A DNA stretch of 64,000 bases from Isoetes taiwanensis. Its lineage: Eukaryota; Streptophyta; Lycopodiopsida; Isoetales; Isoetaceae. Position 1 is the stretch's first letter, and each line of letters starts with the position of its first letter. A program made the translations under genes and the position numbers. Shown one piece after another: positions 23,969 through 33,995 of this stretch. The DNA lies in the NCBI GenBank assembly GCA_021234155.1, contig JAJEKV010000027.1:13671714-13735713 (forward strand). Direction: 5' to 3'. The notes beneath the pieces were generated by a model. The model was not told the origin of the DNA, did no database searches, and was given only the letters and a program-made list of their open reading frames with translations.

Positions 23969-24950
23969 CTAAGACTCATCATGTAATCTAAGAGATGAAG
24001 AATCAATGTCAGTAAGTGTTGCATGACAATTGAGTTTAAATAATTGAAAGGAACCATTGAAATTGCCTATACTAAACCACTTATTGTCTACAAAATCTTT
24101 ATCTAAATGCTTTTGACTTGTAGCAGCTAATTCAATATCATATATAACTTGAGTTTTGATCCAATAGATAGACATGGTTTTGCCTCCATATAAGCATCTA
24201 TTCCTATGCTTCCAAACATTCCATAGAGTAATGTAGCATAAAGAATTTGTGAATGCATCATCATTCATCATAAAATCAAGCAGAGAAACAGGACAATTAA
24301 TATTGCAAGAATATTCAAACCAGTTCCAAAAATATGCCAGCTTAGTACAGCTAAAAATGTGCTCCATGGATTCCAAACAGTTACAGCCCAGAGAGCAATT
24401 AGGATTTACTAGATTAGTGTTATGATTAGAAAAAGGGTCTCCAGGTTTGGCACGCTTTTATTACGAATTAGCCAAGCAAAATACGAAATTTTTGGGGTCA
24501 TGTAAGAATTCCAGATGTTTTTAAAAAACCTGGCTTCTACTTCATCCGAAATTCTCCAATATAGTTTTGTCTTAGAGGGCAGATGAGATTTATTCAAGCA
24601 ATTGTAGATCTTGGAAACTTTATAATAGTGCTTACCAAAAAGAGTCCTTTCATAACTAGACTGATTTGTTGAAAGATTGACATTGCTAACCTTTTGCATA
24701 ATGTACTTGAAAAGAATTTTATCAGAAAATCCATCTATTACGATCCCATAGATCACCAAGGTTCAGAATGTTGTAATCTCTCCATTTCTTATACAATTTG
24801 GGTGCATGATTGCCAAGGGAGTGCTATTACCTCTAGAAAGATGTGGTGGATTTCAGAAGATGTTTGTGTGAGAATGACTTCTCTTCAAATTAGTATGTTC
24901 AAAAGCAGTATGGACATTATTCCAGGCCACAATCATATTTCTCATGAGGA
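23969..24950 (-). pseudogene. L1-type LINE ORF2, C-terminal fragment
   Basis: Minus-strand frames 24759-24409 and 24376-23969 read 'WRISDEVEARFFKNIWNS' and 'TPKISYFAWLIRNKSVPN', then 'CNCLESMEHIFSCTKLAYFW' and 'SLCYITLWNVWKHRNRCLY'. This is the zf-RVT region and tail found at the end of plant L1 ORF2. Stops separate the frames, and the reverse transcriptase is absent. The sequence is more AT-rich than L1-A. Its style fits the L1-C type at 57.8-60.1 kb, but they need not be one insertion. Confidence 0.68.
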
Positions 24951-25420
24951 AGGAAGGAAGGAAGGTATTTTTATCGTCCACGGAGACCAATCGGTCTATG
25001 GGACCCAATACAAAAGTGCAGCAAGCGGATTACTACCCGGATTAAAAAACCCCCGCCCCGAAGGGTTTTCGAGGGAAAAATCGTGGCAGCAATCAGCCTG
25101 CTGACAAACTGTTCCAATATACAAAATGCAAAAACACACAAATATATACACTCATGCACCGCACCCGTAGTGCCTGATAAGCGGGCAGCCAGGCGGGGGC
25201 AAAGGTGAGCTCGCAGATCCAGTACCTCCTGAATGTACGACCCCAGAGCACATACTGAAGGAGTGTTCATCAGCAAATGTAGGGGCAAATCCGGCCGTAC
25301 TAAGGGAGCATATCTGGCCCGGATCTGACTGAATGCTGGGCAACTCTGGAAAGTGTGAGACTCATCCTCAATGGCACCCGTTTGACAGCACTGACAGAGC
25401 CTGTCCTGGCGGTTTTCCTT
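24951..25420 (-). pseudogene. LINE R3, 3' part, with (AAGG)n tail
   Basis: The minus-strand reading 25420-24971 starts with 'KENRQDRLCQCCQTGAIEDE' and 'SHTFQSCPAFSQIRARYAPL', the Cys/His region at the end of a second-type LINE ORF2. It ends in the shared tail motif CGTCCACGGAGACC (about 24973-24990) followed by an AAGG array (24949-24966). Upstream, at about 25420, it is fused to Copia RNase H sequence. The missing 5' part of the LINE lies at 36.6-40.3 kb on the other strand and ends exactly where this piece begins ('HHLRIET'). Confidence 0.8.
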
Positions 25421-26721
25421 TCCACAATATTCCTGATAAAATGCATCTGTAAGTCCACATGTTTTGTCCGCAACACCGGATTCTTTGTGAGAGCAATGCA
25501 ACTCATGTTATCACAATATAGAACTGTGGGATCTTTCTGTTTAATTTCTAATTCATTTAACAGACTTCTCAACCAGATTATTTCCTTTGTTGCCAAGGCT
25601 GCAGCTGCATATTCTGCTTCAGCAGTGGATAATGCTATCGCAGTTTGCTTCTTGCTTTTCCATGCAATAACCGCTCCACCTAACATCATAGCATATCCTG
25701 AAGTAGATTGTCGTGTATCAAGATCTCCTCCCCAGTCAGAGTCAGTAAATGCATTTAAGTTCAAATTCTTAGAACTGTATATTAATCCGTGATCTACTGT
25801 GCCCTTTAGATATTTCAGCACTCGTTTGGCAGCAGTCCAATGGCCTCTCCCATAATTGTTGCAGAATCTGCTCAGCATATTTACTGTATAGGTTATATCT
25901 GGCCTTGAGCCATTTGATAAATAAATCAAGCAGCCGATCAATTTTCTATATGGAACCTTTTCCATTTCATTTTTCTCCTTTTGTGATTTAGGACACATGT
26001 CCTTACATATCTTTTGCCCAGGCACAATCGACGTCTTTGCAGGCTTACAATCAGCCATATTAAATTTCTTTAGCAAGCTATGAATACTTTTAGTTTGTTT
26101 CGGACAAAGCAAGCCTTTTTCTTTGTCTCTTTTAACTTCCATCCCTAAAAAACTTCTTAGCTCATTAAGGTCTGTCATTTTAAACTTCTTTTGCAATATA
26201 TTTTTGCAGTGTTTCATACATTGCATATTGCTGGCTGCCATGATGCAATCGTCAACATAGAATGCGATTATACAGTAATCTTCTCCATCCTTGTACATAT
26301 ACAAATTGCCATCTGTTTCAAGTTTCCTAAAGCCTTGTGCCTTCAAATAATCATTCATGCACTTATACCATTGTCTAGGTGCTTGCCTTAAACCATAGAC
26401 AGCTCGCTTTAGCTTCCAGACATGATTTTCACCTTTCTCAAATCCCGGAGCTTGATTCATGTATATTTCCTCCTCTAAAGTAGCATTCAAAAAAGCTGTG
26501 GATACATCCATGTGATGTAAATTTAGGTCCTTTGCATTTGCGAGCGCTAACAACAGCCTAACACTCGTCAGCTTAACTATAGGAGCAAATGTCTCATCAA
26601 AATCAAATCCTTTTCTTTGGGAAAAACCCTGAGCAACCAGCCTTGCTTTGAATCTTCTGGATTTACCATCTGGAGCAGTTTTGATTCTGTAAATCCATTT
26701 GCATCCTACTATGTTTTTTCC
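25420..26721 (-). pseudogene. Copia reverse transcriptase and RNase H, 3'-truncated by inversion
   Basis: Reading past the TAA gives 'KWIYRIKTAPDGKSRRFKAR', then an open frame from 26553 with 'MDVSTAFLNATLEEEIYM', the catalytic 'IAFYVDDCIMAAS' and RNase H motifs 'ALSTAEAEYAAAALATKE' and 'LYCDNMSCIALTKNP'. It stops being Copia after 'MHFIRNIVE' at about 25425. The open frame continues by chance into antisense-free LINE sequence to 25300, so the predicted protein is a chimera. The true C-terminus ('HTDFQLADIFTKPL') is at 40300-40427 on the plus strand. Confidence 0.9.
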
Positions 26722-28005
26722 TTACAGTCTAGCCACAAGCTCATATGTTTTATTCTCTTCAAACGACCTCATTTCAGCTAGCATAGCTTGTTTCCATTCT
26801 GTTTTATTATCAGAGTTCATAGCCTCCGCAAATGTTTGAGGAACATCAGCTAATACTGCCAAAATATTTAATATCTCCTCTTCTCTTTGCAACCTTTTAC
26901 TCTTTCCAGTGGCCAGCCTGCCATAGTTTCCATTATATTGTTTTGCCTCCTCAATTAATCTTTTTCTTTTCTCCATAACTGTATTCTCAATACGTCCATC
27001 CTTATCATTTTGTGGCTGCTGATTTTTTTCTGTCATGACATCTTCTTGCAGGCTTCTTTCAGTGTAATTGTCTTCCCTTTCGCTGCTGTCACTATCATAA
27101 TAAAAAATAGCAGCCTTATTATCAGATTTCAACTTGTTGTTATCATCATACGCTACTTTATTGTGATCTCTTTTAAACTTCCTATAAAGTGTGCACTCTT
27201 CAAATAACACATCTCTACTAATGATAATCCGTTTTGTGTTCGGCTCAAACATTCTATATCCTTTGCTTTCTGGATCATAACCTACTAAGAAAGCAATTCG
27301 TGATCTGTCATCCAGTTTCTTTCGAGCTTCTTCAGGTATGTGAGTATATCCCAAGCATCCATAAGCCTTAAATCTAGCAAAATCAATATTGACGTCCAGA
27401 TTCCAGATCTCTTCAGAAAGTCTTCCAGATGTACTGGCACTTGGCAATCTGTTTTGAATGTACACTGCTGTTAGTACTACCTCTTCCCACAGATAATTAG
27501 GTAGACCTGAATGTTTAAGCATTGCTCGTGTAGCATTTAAAATTGTACGATTCTTTCTCTCTGAAACTCCATTCTGCTGTGGACTATATGGACACGTTAA
27601 CTGCCTTGCAATGCCATGCAATCTGCAAAAAGCTCTGAATCTGCCTGAGATGTATTCTCCACCCCTGTCACTTCTCAGGCATTTCAGTTTCTTTCCCGTC
27701 TCTCTTTCACTTTCTGCTAGAAATTCTTTAAAAGCATCAAAACGGTCATTTTTCTTTCTTAGCAGATAAACCTTACATCTCCTGCTGTAGTCATCAACAA
27801 AGGTAAGAAAATACCTTTTTCCAGTTCTTCCTTGTACATTGATAGGACCGCACAAGTCTGAATGTACAATCTCCAAAATATCTGTGGCCCTTTTTCCTTT
27901 CTTTATAAATGGCAGCCTTGAGTGCTTACCCAACATACACCCGTAGCAAAGTTTTCTCCTGCAACCTTCACTTGGTTTTCCCTTGAGCATATTTTTCTTT
28001 ATCAT
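26722..28005 (-). pseudogene. Copia integrase
   Basis: A 427-residue frame carries the HHCC-region end ('KLCYGCMLGKHSRLPF') and the catalytic core with its three acidic residues: 'IVHSDLCGPI', 'RSDRGGEYISG' and 'QQNGVSERKNRTI'. It is followed by the C-terminal domain ('KAYGCLGYTHIPEEARKKLD') and an acidic linker to the reverse transcriptase ('TEWKQAMLAEMRSFEENKTY'). A TAA at about 26722 then interrupts pol just before 'GKNIVGCKWIYRIK'. Confidence 0.88.
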
Positions 28006-28009
28006 TACA

Positions 28010-28480
28010 TTAAATATTTTTCAAATGAGTATGAGCTAATCGCTCATGCCACAATTCTGCTGTGCCGTCATCTACGTCTACACTATTAACACAATAGTCA
28101 TTTGAGAACTCAAACAAGTTACCCACTCGAATTGCCAAAAATTCAACTTTATTATTTCTCAAAACTTTACAAACATTCTTATCGAATGTACAGACAAAGC
28201 CAAGGTCAACCAATTGGCTTACGGAAACCAAGTTCTTAATCATTCCTGGCACACACAAAACATGATCCAACTTTACAGGCTTTCCTTCTAAATTAAATAG
28301 CTGCAACATTCCTTCAGCATATGCATTATGCAATCTTCCATCACCAAACTTCACTCTTTTTGTACATGCATCAGTCTTTTTGCCTAGCAATTTGGCATCG
28401 CTAACTATCGTCTTTTCTACTCCACTATCTAGTATAAAAGAATGATCACGCTTATTAGTTCTATCATGATGACAAAGCAC
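28010..28480 (-). pseudogene. Copia protease and GAG-pre-integrase region
   Basis: The frame starts inside the gag-pol junction with 'HSFILDSGVEKTIVSD', the aspartic protease active-site region (DSG). It continues with 'VKLDHVLCVPGMIKNLVSVSQL' split over normal family spacing, and ends with 'ELWHERLAHTHLKNI', the conserved segment before integrase. A shift near 28010 separates it from the integrase frame that begins at 28005. Confidence 0.82.
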
Positions 28481-29547
28481 AGACTCAAATCTTGCCTCTC
28501 TCTCTCTTCATCTCCTTCTTTCTCTTCTTCTTCGCTATCACTTTCCTCAGATGCAATACTAAATGCAGCAGCACCTCTTCTGCCACCTCTTCCTCTGGGC
28601 GTGTTGCCCCTTCCTCTACCACGTGCTCCTCTTCCTCTCCCTCTACTAGTACCTTTGGGTGACGGGCATTCATTAGCATAATGGCCTACACCACCACAGG
28701 TGTAGCAGTTCACAAGTTTTGGTCCATTAAGACAATTAATCTTAATGTGTCCAATTTTACCACAGAGGTAACACGGTCCAGCAGACTTACCTGCAAACTT
28801 TGCAGTCTTACCTTTGTATTCACCTTTATCCTTACCTTTCTTGGCTATTAAGACTTCAGTAGTGTCTTCTTCTTCCTCCTCCCTAAGCTTCTTCTGTTCT
28901 ATTTCAGTCCTAGCTAGTCTTTCAGCTTCATCCCTATCCTTTGCAACTGTCCTGATCAATGTGGAAAGAGTTTCCATATTAGAGAATATCTTGGATACTT
29001 GTAATATTTTTGCATTTTCAGATAAGCCTTCTCCTGCTGCATCTAGATCTGCACAAATTAAGTCAAACTTTGCAAAGAACTCCGTCACATCCATCTTTCC
29101 ATCATACTTAAGCATCCTCAATTCTTTCTCAAGAACATCAATCTGAGACGAATTCTTTTCCTGAAAGTTCTTTAAAAGATAATTCCACATTTCCTTAGGA
29201 CTGAGTCCCCTGATCTTGATTATGATATTAGGAGCTACCTTACACATTATGATGGCTCTAGCGTGTGTAACTTTAAGCTCAACATCTTCAGTTTTGACAG
29301 ATTTGGATGTAGAGCTTACCTCTTCACCTTTCCCAGTAGAACTGCTAGAAACTTCATCCCTTGTTGTCTTTGATCCTGTTTGAACTGCAGTACTACTTTC
29401 TGCAGACTGCTCCAAAGGCTCAATAAGGCTCCACAGTTTCTCATACACCAATACTTCCTTCATCTGTTCCTTCCATGTCTGAAATCCTTCTTTTCCTTTA
29501 AACACATCTATGGAGTTCAAAAGAGTTGCTCCAAATTGGGTTGACAT
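28429..29547 (-). CDS. Copia Gag (two zinc knuckles)
   Basis: This 372-residue frame begins just after the primer site. The N-terminal half is the UBN2-type capsid region of plant Copia elements ('FQTWKEQMKEVLVYEKLW', 'MWNYLLKNFQEKN'). Two CCHC zinc knuckles follow ('CYLCGKIGHIKINC' and 'CYTCGGVGHYANEC', near residues 260-295). Next is an RGR-rich basic patch and an acidic Glu/Ser segment, then a shift out of frame into the protease. Gag packages the RNA. The frame is intact, but its end has lost register with pol. Confidence 0.88.
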   Translation of the reverse strand: MSTQFGATLLNSIDVFKGKEGFQTWKEQMKEVLVYEKLWSLIEPLEQSAESSTAVQTGSKTTRDEVSSSSTGKGEEVSSTSKSVKTEDVELKVTHARAIIMCKVAPNIIIKIRGLSPKEMWNYLLKNFQEKNSSQIDVLEKELRMLKYDGKMDVTEFFAKFDLICADLDAAGEGLSENAKILQVSKIFSNMETLSTLIRTVAKDRDEAERLARTEIEQKKLREEEEEDTTEVLIAKKGKDKGEYKGKTAKFAGKSAGPCYLCGKIGHIKINCLNGPKLVNCYTCGGVGHYANECPSPKGTSRGRGRGARGRGRGNTPRGRGGRRGAAAFSIASEESDSEEEEKEGDEERERQDLSLCFVIMIELISVIILLY

Positions 29548-29554
29548 TATGTCA

Positions 29555-29566
29555 GCTCTGATGCCA
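29555..29566 (-). promoter_or_regulatory. Copia primer binding site
   Basis: On the minus strand TGGCATCAGAGC starts one base after the LTR end. It matches the initiator-Met-tRNA site except for one base. The gag ATG at 29547 follows almost at once. Confidence 0.85.
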
Positions 29567-29567
29567 C

Positions 29568-29768
29568 TGTTATTAAATTGTTAATTGCTAGTGTCAAACA
29601 GGTATAATATAACTTCTTTTATTGTTCAATGTCAACCATGTGCAACCTATGGAGCCGATTTTCCTTCTGTCTTTCAATGGTCAATATAATTCATAAAAAA
29701 CATACCCCTTATGAACAGTGACAATGAATTATTCAGTGCCGAAAAACACCCAGCATTATCTGATTATT
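29568..29768 (-). repeat. Copia 5' LTR, truncated
   Basis: These 201 bp match 40781-40981 without gaps. The first 272 bp of the LTR (as seen at 40509-40780) and a few codons of the neighbouring Gypsy integrase are missing, so one deletion removed the LTR start together with the insertion edge. Confidence 0.9.
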
Positions 29769-29769
29769 G

Positions 29770-30620
29770 GAGCAAGCTTCTTGCAATTGCCAATGCGGAG
29801 CTTGGCCTGTTTCACCTTGATCTTCAATCACACCTTGTTTCCCACCTGAAATTCTCTTCCTGTTCTATGCTTGTCGGCGATGCTTTTCTGCCTACTTCTC
29901 GCTGCTAGGAGGTATCCTCTTACCTCCTCCATCAACTCTTGCATCTCCGAAAGCATCTGCTGGGAGACTTCCACTTTTGACACTGGATTGTGCCAAGTAT
30001 CTGGGGTAAGACAATGATACCCATAATTGATCATAAAAGGCGACATCTGCGATGACTCCTGCTTGGTACTGTTGTAGGCGAACTCTACTAAGTGGATGAA
30101 ATCATCCCACTTAGATTGCTTGTTCCAAACATAGCTTCTTAACATATTTTCGATGATCCTATTGGTTCGCTCTGTCTGACCATCTGTTTGCGGATGATAT
30201 GCCGTGCTCATGGAGAGCTTCGTCTGGATGGTGGTAAATAGGTCATGCCAAAAGGCACTCATAAATTTAGAGTCCCTATCCGAGATTAGCTCCCTCGGCA
30301 TGCCGTGGAGTCTAAAAATCTCCTTAGTAAATAGGACGGCAGTATCCAATGCTGTGTCAGTTGTCCTGCACGGCACAAAGTGTGCCATCTTCGACAACGT
30401 ATCAACCACCACCATAAGGGCATCCTTGCCTCTTGCTGTTCTTGGGACGCCCTATAATGAAGTCCATGCTTATGACTTCCCACTTAGCATTTGGCACTGG
30501 CAACGGCTCCAAGGCTCCTAAGATTCAGAGTTGCTCCGCCTTTGTTTGCTGGCATATCTGGCACTCACGAATGTACCTTGCTATCTCCTTCTTCATGCCG
30601 GGTCAGAAATAGCTGCTTCT
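29770..30620 (-). pseudogene. Gypsy integrase, N-terminal and core parts
   Basis: A zinc-binding region straddles a stop near 30603 ('GHAGFMKTYFKIRSSYF', 'ECQICQQTK'). The core runs from 30415 with 'MVVVDTLSKMAHFVPC', 'SDRDSKFMSAFWHDL', 'STAYHPQTDGQTERTNRIIE' and 'FAYNSTKQESSQMSPF', giving the D-D-E triad. It goes on to 'GREFQVGNKV' and, past a stop, 'QAKLRIGNCKKLAP', where the Copia insertion cuts it. The rest ('PFRITKRVGTQSYKLDLPAH') is at 40982 onward. Confidence 0.88.
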
Positions 30621-32578
30621 AATCTTGAAGTATGTCTTCATAAACCCTGCATGCCCTGCTATGGGACTATTGTGTGTATCATGGAGGATTAGCTTCCTTA
30701 CTCCTGAAGTTTCTGGTACACACAATTTGTTTTTATGGTATAGCAAGTTACCCTCTTTCTTATATTGCCTGAACATCTCCCTTTCCTTATCAGTCCTGGC
30801 CTCCTTGCAAAGACTTTCCCAAACTTCTTTAAAGTCGGGATCTGTTGGCAAGGTTTCTTCGATCTTCTTGCCATACTCACTTGTGAGCGTTGATATAGCG
30901 TTACAATGCGTCCTCGTCTTCAATGGCTTTCTAGAAAGTGCATCTGCAACTACGTTGAGCTTGCCTGGCTTATAAATTGTCTCGAAGTCATATTCTTCGA
31001 GGAATTCCATCCACCTCCTTTGCCTCAAGTTGAGGAGTGGTTGTGTAAGAATGTATTGAAGGCTTTGATGATCCGTATCTAGCTGGAACCTTCTTCCCAA
31101 CAGATAGTGCCTCCAAATTCTTAAAGCTCTTACTATAGCCAGAAGCTCCTCATCATGCATCGGGTAGCGCTGCTCTGCCTCATTCATCTTCTTCGAGTCA
31201 TAGGCTACTACCCTTTCCTCCTGCATGAGGACTGCACCTATTGCTATCCTGCTAGCGTCTGTCGCCACAAGCTTATCTTTTGCTGGATCTGGCAAGACTA
31301 GGACTTTGTCAAAGCTTCTTTCAAGGTCTCAAACGCTGTATGGGCCTTCTTTTGCCAATGACTTGCCCAATCCTTTATCTTTCCCGCTTTGGTGAGGTCC
31401 GTCAATGGCACTGCTACCTTAGCAAAGTTCCTGATGAACTTCCTATAATATCCTGCCAGGCCAAGGAAACTCCTCACTTCACGGGTGTTCTTCGGTGCCG
31501 GCCAATCAATCACCGCTTCGATCTTTGCAGAGTCCGTGGAGATGCCTTCTGCTGTGATCACATGCCCTAAGTACTCCACCCTTTTTGTTGCAAAGTGGCA
31601 CTTGGATAGCTTCGCAAAGAGTTGATGCATTCTTAGCTTTTCAAGCACCTTGCTTAAGTGCTGGGCATGCTCCTCTAGGGACTTACTGTAAACTAGAATA
31701 TCATCAAAGAAGACTACGATGAAAGAGTCTAGGAATTCACGGAACACGTCGTTCATGAGCCTCATGAAAGTTGCCAGAGCATTCGACAAACCGAATGGCA
31801 TCACCGTGAGCTCGTAGTGTCCATATCTTGTCATGAAGGCAGACTTATGGATGTCTACTTCTTTGATTCTTATCTGGTGATACCCTGACCTCAAGTCTAT
31901 TTTGGAAAAAACTTTCGCTCCCTGCAACTGATCCATTAGATCATCTGATCTAGGCAAAGCATACTTGTTTTTGATGGTGTGCTTGTTTAATTGACGATAG
32001 GCAATGCACATCCTAAGGCTTCCATCCTTCTTCTTCACAAAAAGAATAGGCGCTGCAAAAGGAGAGACACTAGGTCTTATGAATCCTAGGTCTAGCAATT
32101 CTTGCAGTTGCTTCTTCAATTCCGTCAACTCTTGGGTCGACATTCTGTAGGGCGCCTTGCTTGTTGGCTTAGTCCCTGGCTCAAGTTTTCTGTAGTGTGG
32201 AAGCTGCTTAATCTCATCAGGAAACAAGTCATGGAATTCCTTCACCAACTTTGCTATAGGCTTAGGGAGCTTGCTCAATGTTTTGGTCTCTTTCTCTTCT
32301 TCTGTCTCTTGGTCGCCAACCTCAAGTTTAAGGAGATAGGCCACTTGCTCCTTCCTTATGCATTTAAGTAACTTCTCGCTAGACATGCATTGCATGATTA
32401 GGGTTACTTCTTTACCTGTTATCTCAATGATCTTGCCTTCTGGCGTTGTTAAGGTCACCTTCCGCTTCCCACAATCAATGACGGCTCCTGCTGGTCCAAG
32501 ATATTCCATGCCTATTATCAAATCATATTTGCTGATGTTCATCACTTCGGCTCCCAGTGCTACATTGATTCCTGGCAA
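30603..32578 (-). pseudogene. Gypsy reverse transcriptase and RNase H
   Basis: The frame 32578-31298 holds the end of the protease region ('[10 protein letters not shown]') and the reverse transcriptase with '[11 protein letters not shown]', '[20 protein letters not shown]' and the catalytic '[13 protein letters not shown]' (FFDD in the YxDD position). The connection and RNase H follow from 31295 after one shift, with 'VATDASRIAIGAVLMQ', 'YPMHDEELLAIVRALRIWRH' and 'GKLNVVADALSRKP'. Apart from the shift near 31297, the catalytic residues look intact. Confidence 0.92.
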
Positions 32579-32810
32579 GTTCTACATTGAAGTTGATCCT
32601 CTTCCCTGCTATGTGTCGGACTCCTCCACTAGCCAAGACAATTGGCCTAGGCTTGGACTTCAAAGGCTTTAGCTTCAACATCTGTACCATCCTTGGCGAC
32701 GCAAAGTTGTGGGTGCTCCCTGTATCTATCAAGACTATGAAAGATTTTGCTTGGGCTTTCCCGGTTGTCGAGATGACTTGATACTAGCTTTCGGCGTTCT
32801 CAGTGTCAAT
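32520..32810 (-). pseudogene. Gypsy aspartic protease
   Basis: The minus strand reads 'AKSFIVLIDTGSTHNFASPR' and 'PIVLASGGVRHIAGK', the DTGS active site and flap region of a Gypsy retropepsin. The frame then shifts near 32570 into the reverse-transcriptase frame. Upstream no CCHC zinc knuckle is seen, which is unusual for a Gypsy element. Confidence 0.85.
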
Positions 32811-32819
32811 GGCGGCAAA

Positions 32820-33365
32820 AATATGGCACTCACCCTGGATGTAGTCTGGTGCGTCGTCCTCGTCAGCGTCCGTGGGTGTCTTCCATCTTCCCTTATGCTG
32901 ATGGGAAAGTCCTGTGTTTCGCGGTCGATGAAGTCGTCGAGGTCTGGGTCTTGCCGTAGAAGATGCAGAAGTTCATCTATTCTATAACCCCTATCTCTGC
33001 ATTCTGGGAGATTCTTGATGTCGTGGAGGGTTAAGTACGCCTCTCCTTAGATAATCACTGTGGTCAAGCTTGTGATGCCTTGCCCAAGTGGTGGGGCTAT
33101 TCTTGTGGCTCTCAGCCCTTCTTCGAAGCTCTGGAGCTGCTGCTCTGCTTGCTGCCTTTCTTGTACTAGATCGATGTCGGCGATGTCTTCCGCGTCCGAC
33201 TCGCGTCCTTTCTCTTCTTCTTCCTCTGCCTTCTCCTATGCAAGGCGCATCTGCTCTTCTTCAGCTGCTGCCATGGCCATTGGCTCGATGTCTAAGGGTT
33301 GCACGGATGGTTCTCCTATCAGGGTTTGGGGCTCGAAGAGATAGAAAAATAGCTACGGCTGTGGT
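32820..33365 (-). pseudogene. Acidic linker region ahead of the Gypsy protease
   Basis: A reading on the minus strand gives a Glu-rich coiled-coil-like stretch ('AAAEEEQMRLA', 'EKAEEEEEKGRESDAEDIAD', 'ERQQAEQQLQSFEEGL') from about 33330 to 33120. After one in-frame stop near 33050 it continues as 'EAYLTLHDIKNLPECRDRGY' and 'ELLHLLRQDPDLDDFIDRE' to about 32900. It occupies the position of Gag's C-terminal part but has no zinc knuckle. Its function is unknown. Confidence 0.5.
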
Positions 33366-33701
33366 GTAAGAGAAGTATCTCCTCCTATTGACAGCTATGG
33401 ACATGTAGTTAGGCAAGAGGCTAGCCTTGTTTTCTAGGTACTTGTCTATGTTGGGGATGTCTTGCAGAGCTGGCTTGAGGGCCATGCTTGGGGCAAAATA
33501 TCCTATGCAAGGTGGGAGCTCTACTAGAGAAGGTCCTATCTTAGCATGGAACTCAGACATGATATCTTGGTAGAAGGGGGTGGCATTGATGGTAGCCTCC
33601 ACGTCAACCTCCTTCTGGAAGACGGTAAAGACGGAGTTGATGTCGGCCTCGGCCACATCAGCTGTGGTGTTGTACCATCGCCTAAATGCAGAGGTTGCCA
33701 T
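33261..33701 (-). CDS. Unrecognised ORF in the gag position of the Gypsy element
   Basis: An open frame extends from 33848, but the Met at 33701 ('MATSAFRRWYNTTADVAEAD') is the more likely start because the preceding 49 residues look like leader sequence. The product has helical-looking segments ('INSVFTVFQKEVDVEATINA', 'LQDIPNIDKYLENKASLLPN') and no motif I recognise. It lies between the hairpin repeats and the protease, where Gag would be expected, so a divergent or truncated capsid protein is the leading guess. The end near 33260 may be a frameshift into the acidic linker. Confidence 0.5.
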   Translation of the reverse strand: MATSAFRRWYNTTADVAEADINSVFTVFQKEVDVEATINATPFYQDIMSEFHAKIGPSLVELPPCIGYFAPSMALKPALQDIPNIDKYLENKASLLPNYMSIAVNRRRYFSYTTAVAIFLSLRAPNPDRRTIRATLRHRANGHGSS

Positions 33702-33995
33702 GGTGAAAGAGCAGCTGGGGATATCAAACAGCTGGGGAAGCACCTTAGGGAGTTGGAAAATCGTCTTGGAGTGAGGAGCAAAGGTGTAGGATGCAAATAA
33801 GGGTTGTGGTCTATTTATAGGCAAAACCCTAATTTTGGGAAATTTCAAAGTTGATGAATCCCTATGATTCTAAGGTATTGCTATGCTAGTCACAGGCTAA
33901 TTATGCTGAAGAGTGCATTCTAAGGATCCTATTGCAACAAATTTCATCTAGTTTGGACAAAGTTAGAACACATTAGGACAATTATGGTGTGACCA

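Larger units (their letters stand above)
25420..29768 (-). mobile_element. Ty1/Copia element, 5' part
   Basis: In minus-strand order this holds a partial LTR (29768-29568), primer site (29566-29555), gag (29547-28429), protease and GAG-pre-integrase region (28480-28010), integrase (28005-26722), reverse transcriptase and RNase H (to about 25420). It sits inside the integrase gene of the Gypsy element, which it interrupted. The last part of RNase H and the 3' LTR are on the plus strand at 40299-40981. The 201 bp shared by the two LTRs differ at about three positions by eye, so the insertion is young, although pol already carries stops. Confidence 0.92.

Noticed and set aside
25300-26553. 417-residue intact Copia reverse transcriptase protein
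   Set aside because: The last 40 or so residues are LINE R3 sequence read through the inversion junction, so the protein is an artefactual chimera.
28442-29146. Ser/Leu-rich plus-strand frames opposite Copia gag
   Set aside because: They mirror the Glu/Arg-rich gag coding sequence; gag motifs are on the minus strand.
33060-33369. Ser/Cys/Leu-rich plus-strand frames
   Set aside because: They are the complement of the Gypsy acidic linker region on the minus strand.
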